Assembly (NCBI RefSeq): GCF_042453785.1
Contig: NC_091669.1
Location: forward strand, 11,730,501-11,794,500
Reading direction: 5' to 3'
DNA: 64,000 bases
Origin: Malus domestica
Taxonomy: Eukaryota > Streptophyta > Magnoliopsida > Rosales > Rosaceae
The number at the start of each line of letters is the position of its first letter. The first letter of the stretch is position 1. Shown here one piece after another: positions 21,960-33,608 of the stretch. The notes below the pieces were generated by a model that saw only the letters and a list, made by a program, of their open reading frames with translations, was not told the DNA's origin and did not search any database. The position numbers and the translations under genes are program-made.

Positions 21960-23398
21960 TTCTTCAGAACAAATTTTAAATGGTTCAATTTGGTCTCTAT
22001 AAGGACTAGTCAGATAATGACGATGGTAGGAGATCAGATGGGATTTGGAGGAGGTAATGATGTCATGGATTTGAGAAATTCCCTATTTAATGTGATGGCA
22101 TTTGGCAATTTTAGGCAATATGTGTTGTAATTTTGTCTATTCATCTTGTTTTATAACTCAAAATTTCTATATATGGTTTTCAACGACACGACAGCTCTGG
22201 ATTGAAGGGTGAAGCTAGAAATTTGTTTCGCCTTTGAACCGGAGTCTTGGTTTTGTGTAAAATATACAGTTGTAGAAATGATTTTTTTTTCTAATTTAAA
22301 AAATTTAAAACAAAACTGAACAAATGGGCAACCAAAGTGAAATTAAGTGATGGCAAAAAGATATTAAAGAAACAACGTTTCCATGACACTACATTAATTA
22401 CCAACTTTCCATATCTTTGCAAATTCAAACTTAAGGTCATAGTACACCAGAACATATCTTATGATGTTTATCTTCTACCACAGAATTTCATTACTTTGTA
22501 GCTTGATCATACAAAATATTTAAGCTAGTATTAGTGAACCACAATGAAGGGTTAGGAAAATCCACTGTGTTCAATGGTTCCTCCATTATCACTGTCCTTC
22601 CATTTCTGGAAAACAAAAAAATACACACATCATCAGGTGGATAAAACAAGAAACCCGCAAATTGGTAACATGTTTTAAGAAATGTCATGGATCCTCATTT
22701 AGAAAATGTGGTATGTATGGATAACATATATATAATGTTGGCTGTAGCAAAACTGGTTAATGATAAGTTTAAGCTGCCTGTAGCATATATATTGTTGGCC
22801 GAATCCAGTTGATCATTTCAGCATTGTTAAAACCTTAAATGGTGAGGAACTAATGAGGACACTGATTTTCTGGTTTTCCAAGATTGTAGCAGATGACCAC
22901 ATATTTCCATTCTGCTAGTTTCATATGAAGAGGTCTATCTCCATTGATGTAGCAAAGTTACACAATAAAAAAACACTGTTAAGATTTTCTATTTGAAAAG
23001 TTTGGAACCTATTTCTCTGCTCATGTATAAACCAGTTAGCTCGTTACTGTAAAAGACAAGTTCTGATGGTAGCTATGTTAGTGATATTTGTAGCTTTCAC
23101 ATGTCTACCGGTTACAAAGATCAATCCATCCCTTGAATTTCTGATATGAGTATGTATTCCTGATCATTTTTTTACGAATTAGAGTGATGTGTTTACCGCA
23201 TTTGTTTACAAAGTCGCTGACCACTTGGTCAACAAAGAATTAGTTTTCAAAGAACTATCGTACTTTGATGAATGAAGACAATAGATTGTGCGTTATAATC
23301 ACATCATATTTACAAAACAGTTAGATGAAGAACTATGTAGTAAATTTGTACATTATGGTAATGTCTTGAAGATCATTATCTCTTGTGTTTCGGAAGAA

Positions 23399-23613
23399 TT
23401 ATTCTAATTTAAGACCACCTCACCTATTCTCCCCCTCACAATCATTGTATATGAGTTCGATGATGAAGCATGCATCGTCACCCCTTGCAACGTAATGCCT
23501 GGTCGTTATCCATGGGCAGATATTTAAGAAATTTTTGTATTCGTCGTTTCAATACAGAAAGATAACAACAAGTGAGCAACGACACAAAGGGTAAATGTGT
23601 TGGACAAGGCCAA
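23399..23613 (-). pseudogene. Type B RALF-like pseudogene, unit 5
   Basis: The clearest type B copy. From the TTG at 23613 the minus strand reads ALSNTFTLCVVAHLL then FCIETTNTK, parallel to the type A signal peptide. After a one-base shift it reads KYLPMDNDQALRCKG, parallel to GYPVIRHDQPIHCRE. After another shift it reads IYNDCEGENR and GGLKLE, parallel to PYSRGCETEERC and GGRKLK. Start loss and two frameshifts make it non-coding, but the whole RALF layout can still be traced. Confidence 0.7.
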
Positions 23614-24327
23614 TTGATCTTTGGAACAATTAAGATAACTAGAGGACAATGGGGATTATCAAACAGGATTTGAAGATAGGGAATACTTATCTTCAGATTA
23701 AGAAATGATAAATAAAATGAAAATCCTAAGAACTTGCTACCACTTTTGTACACACACCAATCCGAAAAATAATAACATTTGATTTGTAAATTGTTCGAAT
23801 TGCTCTAAACTAGTTACTCGTATACATGGTCAAATATGGCATTACTTGGTCACCAACAATAACCTAGTTCTTGTTTAGAGTTATCTCTCTTCTGGCAACC
23901 TAGTTACCTGAATACGAGATCGAGTTGACATATAACCTTTGTCAATAAGAATCAACTTGTTCTTAGTCTATAGTCATTGCTCTTCCAAATATATCGCCTA
24001 TTCAGAAACAATGAAATTCAATAGTTTTTCGCTACACGTGTTGTATTGAATTCAATATTTACTAGATTCGTGTAATAGTCATTGATGCAGATAATAAAAA
24101 AAAAGAGCTAAACTTGATTGTATTTAGAAATAATTATGAATTAAATAGTTATGAATAAGAGGATTTTCACGATTACATCATACTAATCTCACAATGAGAT
24201 TAGATAAAGAAATATATATAGTATATAGTATATATATAAAAGAATGGACACCCGGCATGTTCAGCTAAAAAGAGTAGACTTTTGGTAATGGCTTGAAGTT
24301 TCATCAATCTCTTATGGTTGTGAAGAT

Positions 24328-24546
24328 TTATTTTAATTTACGACCTCCTCGGCACCTCTCCTCCGTCTCACAACCTCTGCTGTAAGGACTAGATGGTGGC
24401 GGCAGGCAACGTGGCTCCCTACAATGAATCGGCTGGTCGTGCCTTATAATTGGATAACCAATGGATTTTGCACTCACTGTTTTGATGCAAACCGAGCACA
24501 CCAAGACAACAACAATGCAAAGTGTAAACGTCTTGGATATGAACAT
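24328..24546 (-). CDS. RALF-like secreted peptide, type A copy 4
   Basis: An intact 72-residue precursor. The start differs from the sisters (MFISKTFTLC where others have MAMSK) because of changes around the ATG at 24546. The signal peptide ends near residue 26. The mature peptide (KSIGYPIIRHDQPIHC...) keeps the four cysteines and the PYSRGC-ETEE-RC ending, so this copy and copy 1 best fit the family pattern. Upstream sequence matches copies 1 and 3 for several hundred bases, so regulation is probably shared. RALFs of this size are normally apoplastic signals acting through CrRLK1L-type receptors; no receptor of that kind is in the window. Confidence 0.75.
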   Translation of the reverse strand: MFISKTFTLCIVVVLVCSVCIKTVSAKSIGYPIIRHDQPIHCREPRCLPPPSSPYSRGCETEERCRGGRKLK

Positions 24547-26151
24547 TTCTTCAAAACAAATTTTAAATGGTTCAACTTGGTCTCTATAAAGACTAGTCAG
24601 ATAATGACGATGGTGGGAAATCAGATGGGATTTGGAGGAGGTGATGATGTCATGGATTTGAGAAATTCCCTATTTAATGTGATGGCATTTGGCAATTTTA
24701 GGCAATATTTGTTGTAATTTTGTCTATTCATCTTGTTTTATAACTCAAAATTTCTATATATGGTTTTCAACGACACGACAGCTCTAGATTGAAGGGTGAA
24801 GCTAGAAATTTGTTTCGCCTTTGAACCGGGGTCTTGGTTTTGTAGAAATATACAGTTGTATAAATGATTTTTTTTTTTCTAATGTAAAAAAATTTAAAAC
24901 AAAAAATGAACAAATGGGCAACCAAAGTGAAATTAAGGGATGGCAAGAATATATTAAAGAAACAATGTTTCCATGACACTACATTAATTACCAACTTTCC
25001 ATATCTTTGCAGTTGCAAACTTAAGGTCATAGTGCACCAGAACATATATTATGATGTTTATTTTCTACCACAGAATTTCATTACTTCGTAGCTTGAACAT
25101 ACAAACTATTTAAGCTAGTATTAGTGAAGCATAATTAAGGGTTTGGAATATCCACCATGTTCAATGTTTTCTCCGTTGCCACTGTCCTTCCATTTCTGAA
25201 AAGAAAAATAGACACATCATTAAGTGGATGAAATAGGAAACCTGCAAATTGGTAACATATTTTAAGAAATGCCATGGATCCTCGTTCAGACAATGTGGTA
25301 TGTATGGGTATATTTGTTACATTGTTTAGAAGTAGTGATCTCAATCAACAGTTACTCGTAACATTTAAAAATCTCAAACGCGGGAACCAATCAAAATTTG
25401 ACCTTCAGCTTAGAAGTTTGTGTGTTTTTTCCGCAAAGTTCTACTAGTGTCATAAAGTTGGGTGGATAAGCAGCCAAACTGGTTAAGGTTAAGTTGCCTG
25501 TCGCATATATATTGTCTGCTGATATCCAGTTGATCATTTCAACACTGTTGAAACCTTAAATGGCGACAAACTAAAGAGGACACTGATTTGCTAGTTTTCC
25601 AACATCGTAGCAGATGACCGCGTATTTCCATTATGCTAGTTTCAGAAGGAGAGGTCTGTCTCCACTGATGTAGCAAAGTTACATGTTAAAAAGGCAATGT
25701 TAAGATTTTCTGTTTTGAACTATTTGCAATCAATTTCTATGCTCATGTATAAACCAGTTAGCTAGTTATTGTAAAAGACCAGTTCTGATGGTAGTTATAT
25801 TGTAAAAGACCAGTTCTGATGGTAGTTATGTAAGCATATATTTGTTGCTTTCACATATCTACCGGTTACAAAGATCAATCCGTCCCTTGAATTTCTGATA
25901 AGAGTATGTGTTCATGATCGTTTTTTACAAATTAGAGTCATGTGTTTACCGCATCTGTTTACAAAATCGCTGGCCACTTGGTAAACGAAGAATTAGTTTT
26001 CAAAGAACTATCGTCATTTGATGAATGAAGAAAAAATATTGTGCGTTATAATCACATCATATTTACAAAATAGTTAGATGAAGAACCATATAGTACATTT
26101 GTACATAATGGTAATGTCTTGAAGATCATTATCTCTTGTGTTTCGGAATAA

Positions 26152-26362
26152 ATATTCTAATTTAAGACCAACTCACTTGTTCTCCCCATCACAATCATTG
26201 TATATGGGTTCGATGATAAAGCATGCATCATCACCCCTTGCGAAATGCCTGGCCATGATCCATGGGTAGATATTTAAGAATTTTTGTATTCGTTGTTTCA
26301 ATGCAGACATAGCACAACAAGTGAGCAACGACACAAAGGGTAAATGTGTTGGACAAGGCCAA
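26152..26362 (-). pseudogene. Type B RALF-like pseudogene, unit 6
   Basis: The minus strand from the TTG at 26362 gives the type B signal-like frame. The copy lacks a few bases near the first cysteine (CCTTGCGAAATGCC where others have CCTTGCAACGAAATGCC) and, like unit 3, has lost the terminal TAA. It is a pseudogene closely related to the unit 3 copy. Confidence 0.55.
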
Positions 26363-27004
26363 TTGATCTTTGGAACAATTAAGATAACTAGAGGACAATG
26401 GGGACTATCAAACAGGATTCGAGGATATGGAATACGTATATTTGATTTAAGAAATGATAAATGAAATAAAAATCATAAGAACCTGATAGCTCTTTGGTAC
26501 ACACACCAATCCGAAAAATAATAACATTTGATTTGCAAATTGTTCAAATTTCTCTAAACCAATTACTCGTATACATGGTCAAATATGGCATTACTTGGTC
26601 ACCAACAATAACCTAGTTCTTGTCTAGAGTTATCTCTCTTCTAGCGACCTAGGTACCTGAATACAAGATCAAGTTGACATATAAACTTGGTTAATAAGAA
26701 TCAACTAGTTCTTAATCTAGAGTCATTGCTTTTCCAAATATATCACCGGTTCTGAAACAACCAAACTCAATAGTTTTTCGCTACACACATTGTATTGAAT
26801 TCAATATTTGCCAGAGTCGTGTAATAGGCATTGATGCAAATAATAAAAAAAGAAAACCGAACTTGATTGTATTTAGCAACAATTATGAATTAAATAGTCA
26901 TGAATAAGATGATTTTTATCAATACAACGCAATGGGCAACCAGCCCTACTACCATGTCTATATTTATCAATATATATACATGATTATATTTTTTGAGTAC
27001 AACG

Positions 27005-27150
27005 ATATATTTTACATTAGGGGGAGGCGAGAGTTCGGGTAAGCCACATAATGAGCAACCTAATTTGGTATCGAATTCACCATTCATGAGATTCGAACGT
27101 AAGACCTCTTACTTACAAGTGAAGAGGAATATTACCAAACCGTAGTACTA
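27005..27150 (-). mobile_element. tRNA-derived SINE, copy in unit 6
   Basis: The paralogue of the SINE at 17527-17677, with the same box-A-like and box-B sequences (GTTCGAATCTC on the minus strand at about 27090-27100) and the same flanks. It sits at the equivalent position, so the SINE was present before units 3 and 6 separated. Confidence 0.6.
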
Positions 27151-27695
27151 AATGACTATACATGACTATATTACTTTATACTACTTTTTATACTCACAAC
27201 GTTTTAAATATATATACTTATCAAATGCTCAGTTACTTTATTTTATAGTTAATTTTTCTTAAAGCATAGCATAAGCTTTTTCTTTTTAAATCACATCAAT
27301 CTTAAATTGGCTCTTAAAGCAATGTTTCTTTGCAACATCATCATACGGTAGTGCGGTCTTTTTCTTGAGGTACTTATATAATAGTTTTATGTTTAACAAG
27401 GTTTAAGTCCCCACGACTATCATATTTCATGTTGGTTGGGTGTGCCTCCTTTGTGGATGAAAAACTGTATTATATCCGTGATAAGTTTATAAAACTGAAA
27501 TTGTGTCGTTTCTTTCAATGTGTGTGGCTGTTTTTTTGAAGTGATAATAACAATTCTTTTTATTGTATTTAATAGAGATATTGGGCTTAAGTGATGATTT
27601 GGAGTTTGAAGTGCTAATAACAATTTCTTCAATCACCAACGTTAGTGATGGCGTTACCAGTGATGAAGTTATTGGTTTTAAGTGATGATGTAAAC

Positions 27696-28139
27696 AAACA
27701 GGAATATGGTTTTCCTCAATCGTCATCTTTGAGCTCTGAATTCCTAAATCAACATCTTTTAGCCTAACTTGCATGGCTAAAAATATTCTATTTAAGGATA
27801 TTCAAAGCTCCATAAATAACTCGAGAGTTAAAACTCCCTTCAAAATGCCAAGTAATAATTTGGAATATTTTAATTAATTAATAAAAGTATAAGTTTGTAA
27901 TTATAAGAAACGGATTAGGATTAGGTTAATCGGCTAGAAAGTTTAGAAATATTTATAGGAAAAGGACTAAGATTTAATGGGTTAGAGTCAGATAAAAATA
28001 GGTAATTATCTGTAGTATCTCCGTGTCCATATTTTTAGCCTGCATTTTAGAGATTACCTACCCATTCACATCTCTTAATAGGTGTTGGAGATATGACAAC
28101 AATCTGTGATAAATTTATATATGTTAATAAATAATAAAA
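27696..28139. other. Unassigned AT-rich intergenic sequence
   Basis: This is the right edge of the RALF block followed by AT-rich sequence. I see no gene, terminal inverted repeat or RNA gene. Confidence 0.5.
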
Positions 28140-28411
28140 TGCAAACAGAGTATGAACAATGAAATAATATTTAACAGAAATATTGAAGATCGAGGTTTGC
28201 GTATCGCAATGTCCTTGAAACAGAAATTTCACCCCTACTCAGTGCTTGTAGCTCTACGAACGTCTGCTTCACCAGGATTCAACGATCAAGTCAGAATTCT
28301 AGCACCAGAAAACTTGACTTCTGGCGAATTTCTATGTGGTTTTCTCAGAAAATATATTTGTGATTGTAGAAGAAGAATGTTGATTTTATGTGTTCTAAAT
28401 GTCATGCAGAT

Positions 28412-28447
<36 letters not shown>

Positions 28448-28740
28448 GGATTATGCCTGTTCGCAACATGTATGAGAATAAGATGTGACTTTTGGGAAGG
28501 CCCATCTTGTGATAATTAATTATAATGAATTATATATTAATTACCAATTAATTAGTACACCCCAAAGCCCAATCCTAATGGTGGGCCCAATTTTATTCTC
28601 CAATGCCTATTACTCCAATAACTTTTTATAAGGGACAAAGCCTTATAAAATGAAGAAATCTTTTGGGAATGACCAATAGGAATCCTCTTAATAATCTTAT
28701 GCTTGGCAAACAAGTCACTGGTTCTTACCATTATAAATAC
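28140..28740 (-). repeat. LTR-like dispersed repeat (inverted relative to 60137-60884)
   Basis: On the minus strand this block shares many stretches with 60137-60884, including TAAGGCTTTGTCCCTTATA, GGATCCTGGTGAAGC-like and CTACAAGCACTGAGTA sequences. The layout (TATA-like region, then a long leader) suggests a solo or degraded Copia-type LTR. A (TA)n run at about 28412-28443 lies inside it. It ends just before the MADS gene's 5' region. No target duplication was found. Confidence 0.5.
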
Positions 28741-28799
28741 TAGTTACCTTATTCACAACAAGGCATACCAAAATTCAGATAGCTTGCCACATTCTCTTG

Positions 28800-28990
28800 A
28801 AGATTGCTTAACAATATTTTAGGGTTTGCCATCACTTTCCTTCCCTCTAGGGTTTTCCATATTCTCTTAAAGATTGCTTAACAATATTCTAGGGTTTTAC
28901 ATTAGTTTTCCATCTAGCAGGGTTAGCCATCACTTTCCTTCTCTCTAGGGTTTGCCATTAATTTCCCTTCCCCCTCTGGGTTTGCCATTG
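28800..28990 (+). promoter_or_regulatory. Telo-box array in the MADS gene 5' region
   Basis: TAGGGTTT, the reverse of the plant telo-box AAACCCTA, occurs at 28820, 28848, 28890 and 28946, with weaker relatives at about 28919 and 28977. The copies lie in short imperfect duplications (GATTGCTTAACAATATT... and GCCATCACTTTCCTTC...). A TATA-like TATAAATACTAG is at about 28733. Telo-boxes are known regulatory sites in plant 5' regions; their role here is inference. Confidence 0.5.
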
Positions 28991-29018
28991 ATATCACAAG
29001 TACTATTACTTACAATTA

Positions 29019-29779
29019 ATGGCTAAGAGTCCTGATAATAGGATCACAAACAAAGATGCGGAGAATGGGAAAAAGGAGAGCAAAAGTCGAAGAAGTGTTG
29101 AAATAAAGAAAGTTGAAGACAAGAACAAGCGTCACGTGGCCTTCTCCAAGCGCAAAAGGGGTATCTTCAACAAAACAGCAGAGCTCAGCGTTTTGACCGG
29201 TGCTGAGACGGCAGCAATCGTTGTGTTAAACAGTGGCAAGGTGTTCTGCTTCGTCAATCCACCCCCCCCCCCCCCCCCCCCCCCCGACGCCGTTATCGAA
29301 CGCTACTTTGGTCACAATGCCTCATTATCTGCAGGTCAACCAGATAATTATCATCCTCAAATAAACAGCACTCATCGTTCTACTAATTCTTGCAATGTTA
29401 ATATGAGTAGTATAGTAAGAAGCAAATACAAGATAATGAGAAAGCTTCGAGACTCTTGAAGGAAGAGAAAATATTGAAGGGTGGGAAGAAAAGTAAAAGT
29501 AACAACAATGGAGGAGATGAAGGAGGTTGTTCTTATGGGTGGTGGGAGAGACCGATTGGAATGATGAGTATATTGGAGGAGTTAGAAGAGTACAGGGAAG
29601 CCATGAACAAATTGAAGCACAATGTGGAGGTTCGAACCAATCAGCTGATTCGGGAAACTACTCCTTCCGATCACTTCTCCTCTCTTTTGTCTATGAATGA
29701 TACATGGAGTCCTCCAAAATTAAGCCAGGGTCAAGGGTGCATAGGGTGCATGGGACGTGAATTTTATTATTTCTTGTGA
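29019..29779 (+). pseudogene. Type I (M-alpha, AGL62-like) MADS-box gene, frameshifted
   Basis: The first frame (29019-29459) encodes a MADS domain: SRRSVEIKKVEDKNKRHVAFSKRKRGIFNKTAELSVLTGAE, then AAIVVLNSGKVFCF, and DAVIERYF after it. This fits the intron-less type I M-alpha genes that act as nuclear transcription factors, mostly in gametophyte and endosperm. A run of 24 C (29262-29285) inside the gene adds about eight prolines between GKVFCFVN and DAVIERYF. Near 29405-29420 the frame is lost. The expected C-terminal helical part continues in another frame (QDNEKASRLLKEEK, then WWERPIGMMSILEELEEYREAMNKLKHNVE) to 29779. One small indel would explain it. It may be a pseudogene, or the break may reflect an assembly error near the homopolymer. 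Confidence 0.7.
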
Positions 29780-30679
29780 TATCAATGTTAAGAAGCGCTT
29801 GTATCAGAGTGTCCTTCTCTAGTAGTCATGGCTTTTGGTGGAGGGTTTTTGTTGATTAGGGATCATGACCGAACAGGTTACACACACACATTAATCAAAA
29901 GTTTCATCAAATGTACTCATAGTTGTTCTGTTCATTTATCTTGAATTTTTATGTTAAATAAATGTATATATTTAGTTTCTCAGTCTTTTATGAATACTTA
30001 ATGATCTCACAGTTAGGGCTAGCCTTGAGGGTGCACAGGTATGTGTGAGTTTCATCTATTAGTTTTTATGACTAGTTTTACGTGTTCTATTAGGTTTTAG
30101 CTGATTAGGGTATATGATGATTTTCATCATTCTTTATAAATATCATATCATGCGTTAAAATCATATCATTTATCATGCGTAAAAAATCATGTGGTAATGC
30201 ATACTTTGACACATCAGATTGTACAACCATGTGATTTAAAAAATGTGGTCTATCTAACATTTTTCTTAAATTAAGTGAACAATTTTTTTTTCATAGACAA
30301 TTCTACAAGACAAAACTTATTCTTACCTACAATCCATGTACACGTACAACTGATCTATTGCATACTAAATTTAGTACTGGGGCCCTTTTCTTGCATATTA
30401 ACTAACATTACATTATTTACCTAGTTATTTGCACATGGTTAATTATTGATTATATAAATTTAAGTTTAAATATTTGTCTTAAGGAAAATATAAGAAAAAA
30501 AATTTGATTGACTCAAATTGACCAAAAACTCAATTGTCATATGCTTTCGCAAGTAGCACAATAAAATTTCAACAAATCTTTAATAAAAGTAGTTCTATAA
30601 AAAATGTTATGCACAAAAGTGATTTTTAGAGAGCAATCTCAAATCCCATCAAAATAAAAAAGAGAAGCAATTTCCAATG
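29780..30679. other. Intergenic sequence with no recognised gene
   Basis: AT-rich sequence downstream of the MADS gene. Frames are short and unconvincing and no transposon ends were found. Confidence 0.5.
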
Positions 30680-32008
30680 GGATAATACTTGGGTACTCAC
30701 TGGGGAGTACCTAAATTACTGACTAAATTACATGGACCAATACAAATTTAACATGTTTAATTAAAAAAAAAAAAAAAAGGAACCTGACCTAGTTCATGCT
30801 TAGAAGCTTAAACGTTAACGGCATGTTATGTAGAACTCCAAGCGTCTCTCTTCCTCTCGCTTAGACTACCTCTCCTTCTCTTTCAGACCACCATCACCTA
30901 GAGCATCGACAGCGAACTCCGAGCGATACCGGTGAACTCCACGCTTAGACCACCATCCATTCTCTGACGTATTCTTTGATGGTATGTTTTCAATCTTTGT
31001 ATATAATATGAATTTGCATTTAAAATTTTGGGTTGTTCTTATGTTCGAAAAAGTTTGTGGATTTTGGTCTGAAAGGGGAACGAAATGACAACAGGGAAGG
31101 AAGGGGTTGTTATTTTTGAAAAAGTTTGAGTAGGCTCTGTTTGTCTCATATTGAGATGCAACATAATAAAAGCAAAGAAATGATATTTCATCTCATGTCT
31201 CTGTATTGATATTATGTCAAGTTATTCTATTTCATCGCAATATGAGACAAACAGAGCCTACTCTAACTTTTTCAAAAATAACAACCCCTTTCCTGTTGTC
31301 ATTTCGCTCCCCTTTCTTTCAGACCACAATCCACAAACATTTTCAAACATAACAACCACCCAAAATTTTAAATGCAAACTGATATTATATACAAAGACAG
31401 AAAACATACCATCAAAGAATACAACAGAGAATGGATGGTGGTATGAGGGCGGAGTTCATCAGTATCGCTCGGAGTTCGTTGTTGCTGCTCTAGGTGATGG
31501 TGGACTGAGCGAGAAGGAGAAGGAGAGGGAGAGGTAGTCTGAGCAAGAGGTAGTATGAGCGTTAGGGCTGAGTTCGGTTCTCGGTTCGGTTTTTTTTTTG
31601 TTCGGTTTCTTTTTTTTTTCCTCCTCCAAAAAATAAAAAAAATTGGAAATATGAAAGTTCTTGTTCAAAGTCACTTCAGAGTCATCCACATGAAAATCTA
31701 CAAGTATGAAATCAATTTTACACATCTGCATTTGACAGAAAATGAAAGATATGCCATTTGAGAAGTGGTACTACTATCATAACCTTAGACCATATTCAAG
31801 AACAAAACCATGATGAGAATCCAAAGTTGTTCCACTAACTTCGGGAAAGAACACTGCAACAAAGAATAAGGCAACATATTGACACATGCCAACGTTACTG
31901 ACAAAGTTTAAGTCTTCCAGAATCATCAATCAAGTCTTCCAATTTCCAAAGTCCAAACTTAAATAAACATCAAAGTTTAAGTCTTCAAAAAGTCCAAATT
32001 TAAAATAA

Positions 32009-33194
32009 GGGAAAATTAGGTTCACATCCTTCTTTTTATTACTCCATTGATTAAAATCCTATTCATTTTCAATTTTCGATCAAGGTCATTGGGTATTAAT
32101 AATCATTAATTATTTGAATAATAAAATATTTTTATTTTTAAATATATTCCTTTAATGTTAAAAATGTTACAATTAGTATATTTATATTTAAGGAAAACTA
32201 ATGAAAAGAGCTTGAAAACTTTGAGTTTTAATGATAAGGACAAAATAAAGGGTAAAGTGAATAGTACCAGGATTGACTTTTTAGTGTAAAAATGTGGTTT
32301 TTCGTTAAAGTGAACAGTACCGGGTGCTTTTCGTTAAAGTTCCCTTATATTTATGGCTAAATTTTTTATCATATATTTTTATTTCTATTTTGTACTTATT
32401 TTTAATTTGCAAATATTTTTTAATTTGTACCAATTTTCTTTTCATTTTTAATTTGTACTCATATATTAGTTTCTTTTTGTGCCCATATTTTTTAAAATTT
32501 TATTTGTGTTTGTACCTATGTGTATACCGTCACGTGACATTGTATATTTAATCAATGATAGAAAAATTACATATGATATATTTATGTTTTATGCCTAAAC
32601 TTTGTATCATATATTTATATTTTTAGTTTGTACCCATTTTTAATTTGCAACATTTTTTTTTAGTTTTATTTTGTACCCATGTATTAATTTCTTTTAGCGC
32701 CTATATTTTTTAAAATTCATTTGTATTCATAATTTTTAATCTTTTATTTGTACCCTAATTTATTTCTAATGTACCCATTCTTCTTTATTAAAGTACCACT
32801 TTGTTATATGTGAAATGTACCAATTTTTTTGTAAAATGTACCAATTTTTTTGTAAAATGTACCAATTTTTTTGTAAAATGTACCAATTTTTTTAACACTA
32901 TGGATACATTCTTTTGCCATTTATTATTTCTTATTTTTACATAGTTTTTATCCATTATTCAATCAAAATGTTTGAATTTTTTTATTGTAATAGTATTATA
33001 ATGAGAGATTTTAAATTTATAGGATTATAAATCTCATAAAATATCAAACAATTAATGTCAAAACTATAAAATTATAAATATTAATAGTAATATAATGAGG
33101 TGTACAAAGTTAAGGGACCTTGATCAAACTTTGAATACTATTAAGGTTTTAATCAAAGAATGTTAAGGATTAGGGACCACATCCAAACTATCCC
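32009..33194. mobile_element. GTACC-rich 9-bp-TSD element, copy 1 (inside the hAT)
   Basis: Ends GGGAAAATTAGGTTCACATCC and the inverse of GGGATAGTTTGGATGTGG, with a perfect 9-bp duplication TTAAAATAA (32000-32008 and 33195-33203). The interior is very AT-rich with many AAATGTACCAATTTTT-like repeats. It has no coding capacity. Without its own nested MITE it is about 1023 bp, close to copy 2 (1015 bp at 45518). The 9-bp duplication points to the Mutator superfamily. Confidence 0.85.
32191..32345. mobile_element. 155-bp MITE nested in the GTACC-rich element
   Basis: Ends AGGAAAACTAATGAAAAG and the inverse of AGGGAACTTTAACGAAAAG, flanked by the 8-bp duplication TATATTTA (32183-32190 and 32346-32353). 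The related element at 45518 has the uninterrupted sequence with one TATATTTA (about 45715-45724), so the boundaries are confirmed. An 8-bp duplication suggests a hAT-type MITE, though a 9-bp reading is possible. Confidence 0.85.
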
Positions 33195-33422
33195 TTAAAA
33201 TAAACATCACACAAGTTAAATAAACCTTCAAGGTTTCATCACTTCATGTCTTGCACAAATAAAATCTTCCAAGTCCTCAAGCTCAAGCTCAACGCTTAGG
33301 CAGCCTAGGAGGCAACATAGCACCTTTCTTTGAGCTTCCACGTGCCATTTCTACATACAAATAAAAAAAAGAAACAACATGATGTAAAGCAAGCATGCAA
33401 CATAGCATCTAATTAAAATAGT

Positions 33423-33608
33423 CTAACAAAACCAAATGCAATAAGTAAGATTATCTTTCTCAACTTCTTCACAAAACTCAATCTCCTCAATGGTTGGCTC
33501 ATGATGTAAAGCAACATGATTTGACCTAAGCCAATTTTGTGTACATATCAAAGCCTCCACCATTTTTGGACTCAAAGAACTATGATAATGACTCCATATG
33601 GTCCTCAT
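33423..33608 (-). pseudogene. hAT transposase C-terminal dimerisation fragment
   Basis: This 61-residue minus-strand frame contains SSLSPKMVEALICTQNWLRS, the conserved end of the hAT dimerisation region of plant Ac-like and RICESLEEPER-type transposases, followed by an acidic tail. The zinc-finger, catalytic and most dimerisation sequence is absent, so this is the last remnant of the hAT element's own transposase gene. It also gives the element's orientation (minus). Confidence 0.75.

Larger units (their letters stand above)
10626..27695. repeat. Six tandem units carrying RALF-like loci
   Basis: The anchor ACATTAATTACC recurs at 10629, 12683, 14853, 19818, 22391 and 24981, each followed by the same blocks in the same order: a CTTATGATGTTTATCTTCTACC block, a decayed RALF-like locus (type B), an ACCAACAATAACCTAGTTCTTG block, an ACTAATCTCACAATGAG block, then usually a RALF-like gene on the minus strand (type A). 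Units 1, 2, 4 and 5 have type A. Units 3 and 6 instead share a different segment (about 17440-19340 and 26920-27695). Spacings are 2054, 2170, 4965 (with two transposons), 2573 and 2590 bp. Units 1 and 2 also share a short deletion in type B, which groups them together. Confidence 0.85.

Noticed and set aside
12098..24717. Plus-strand 97-residue frames (MNRLVVPYNWITNGFC...)
   Set aside because: They are antisense shadows of the RALF type A genes and their promoters.
31214..31761. Short frames in the centre of the palindromic element
   Set aside because: Both strands are open by chance in the inverted arms and contain no domain.
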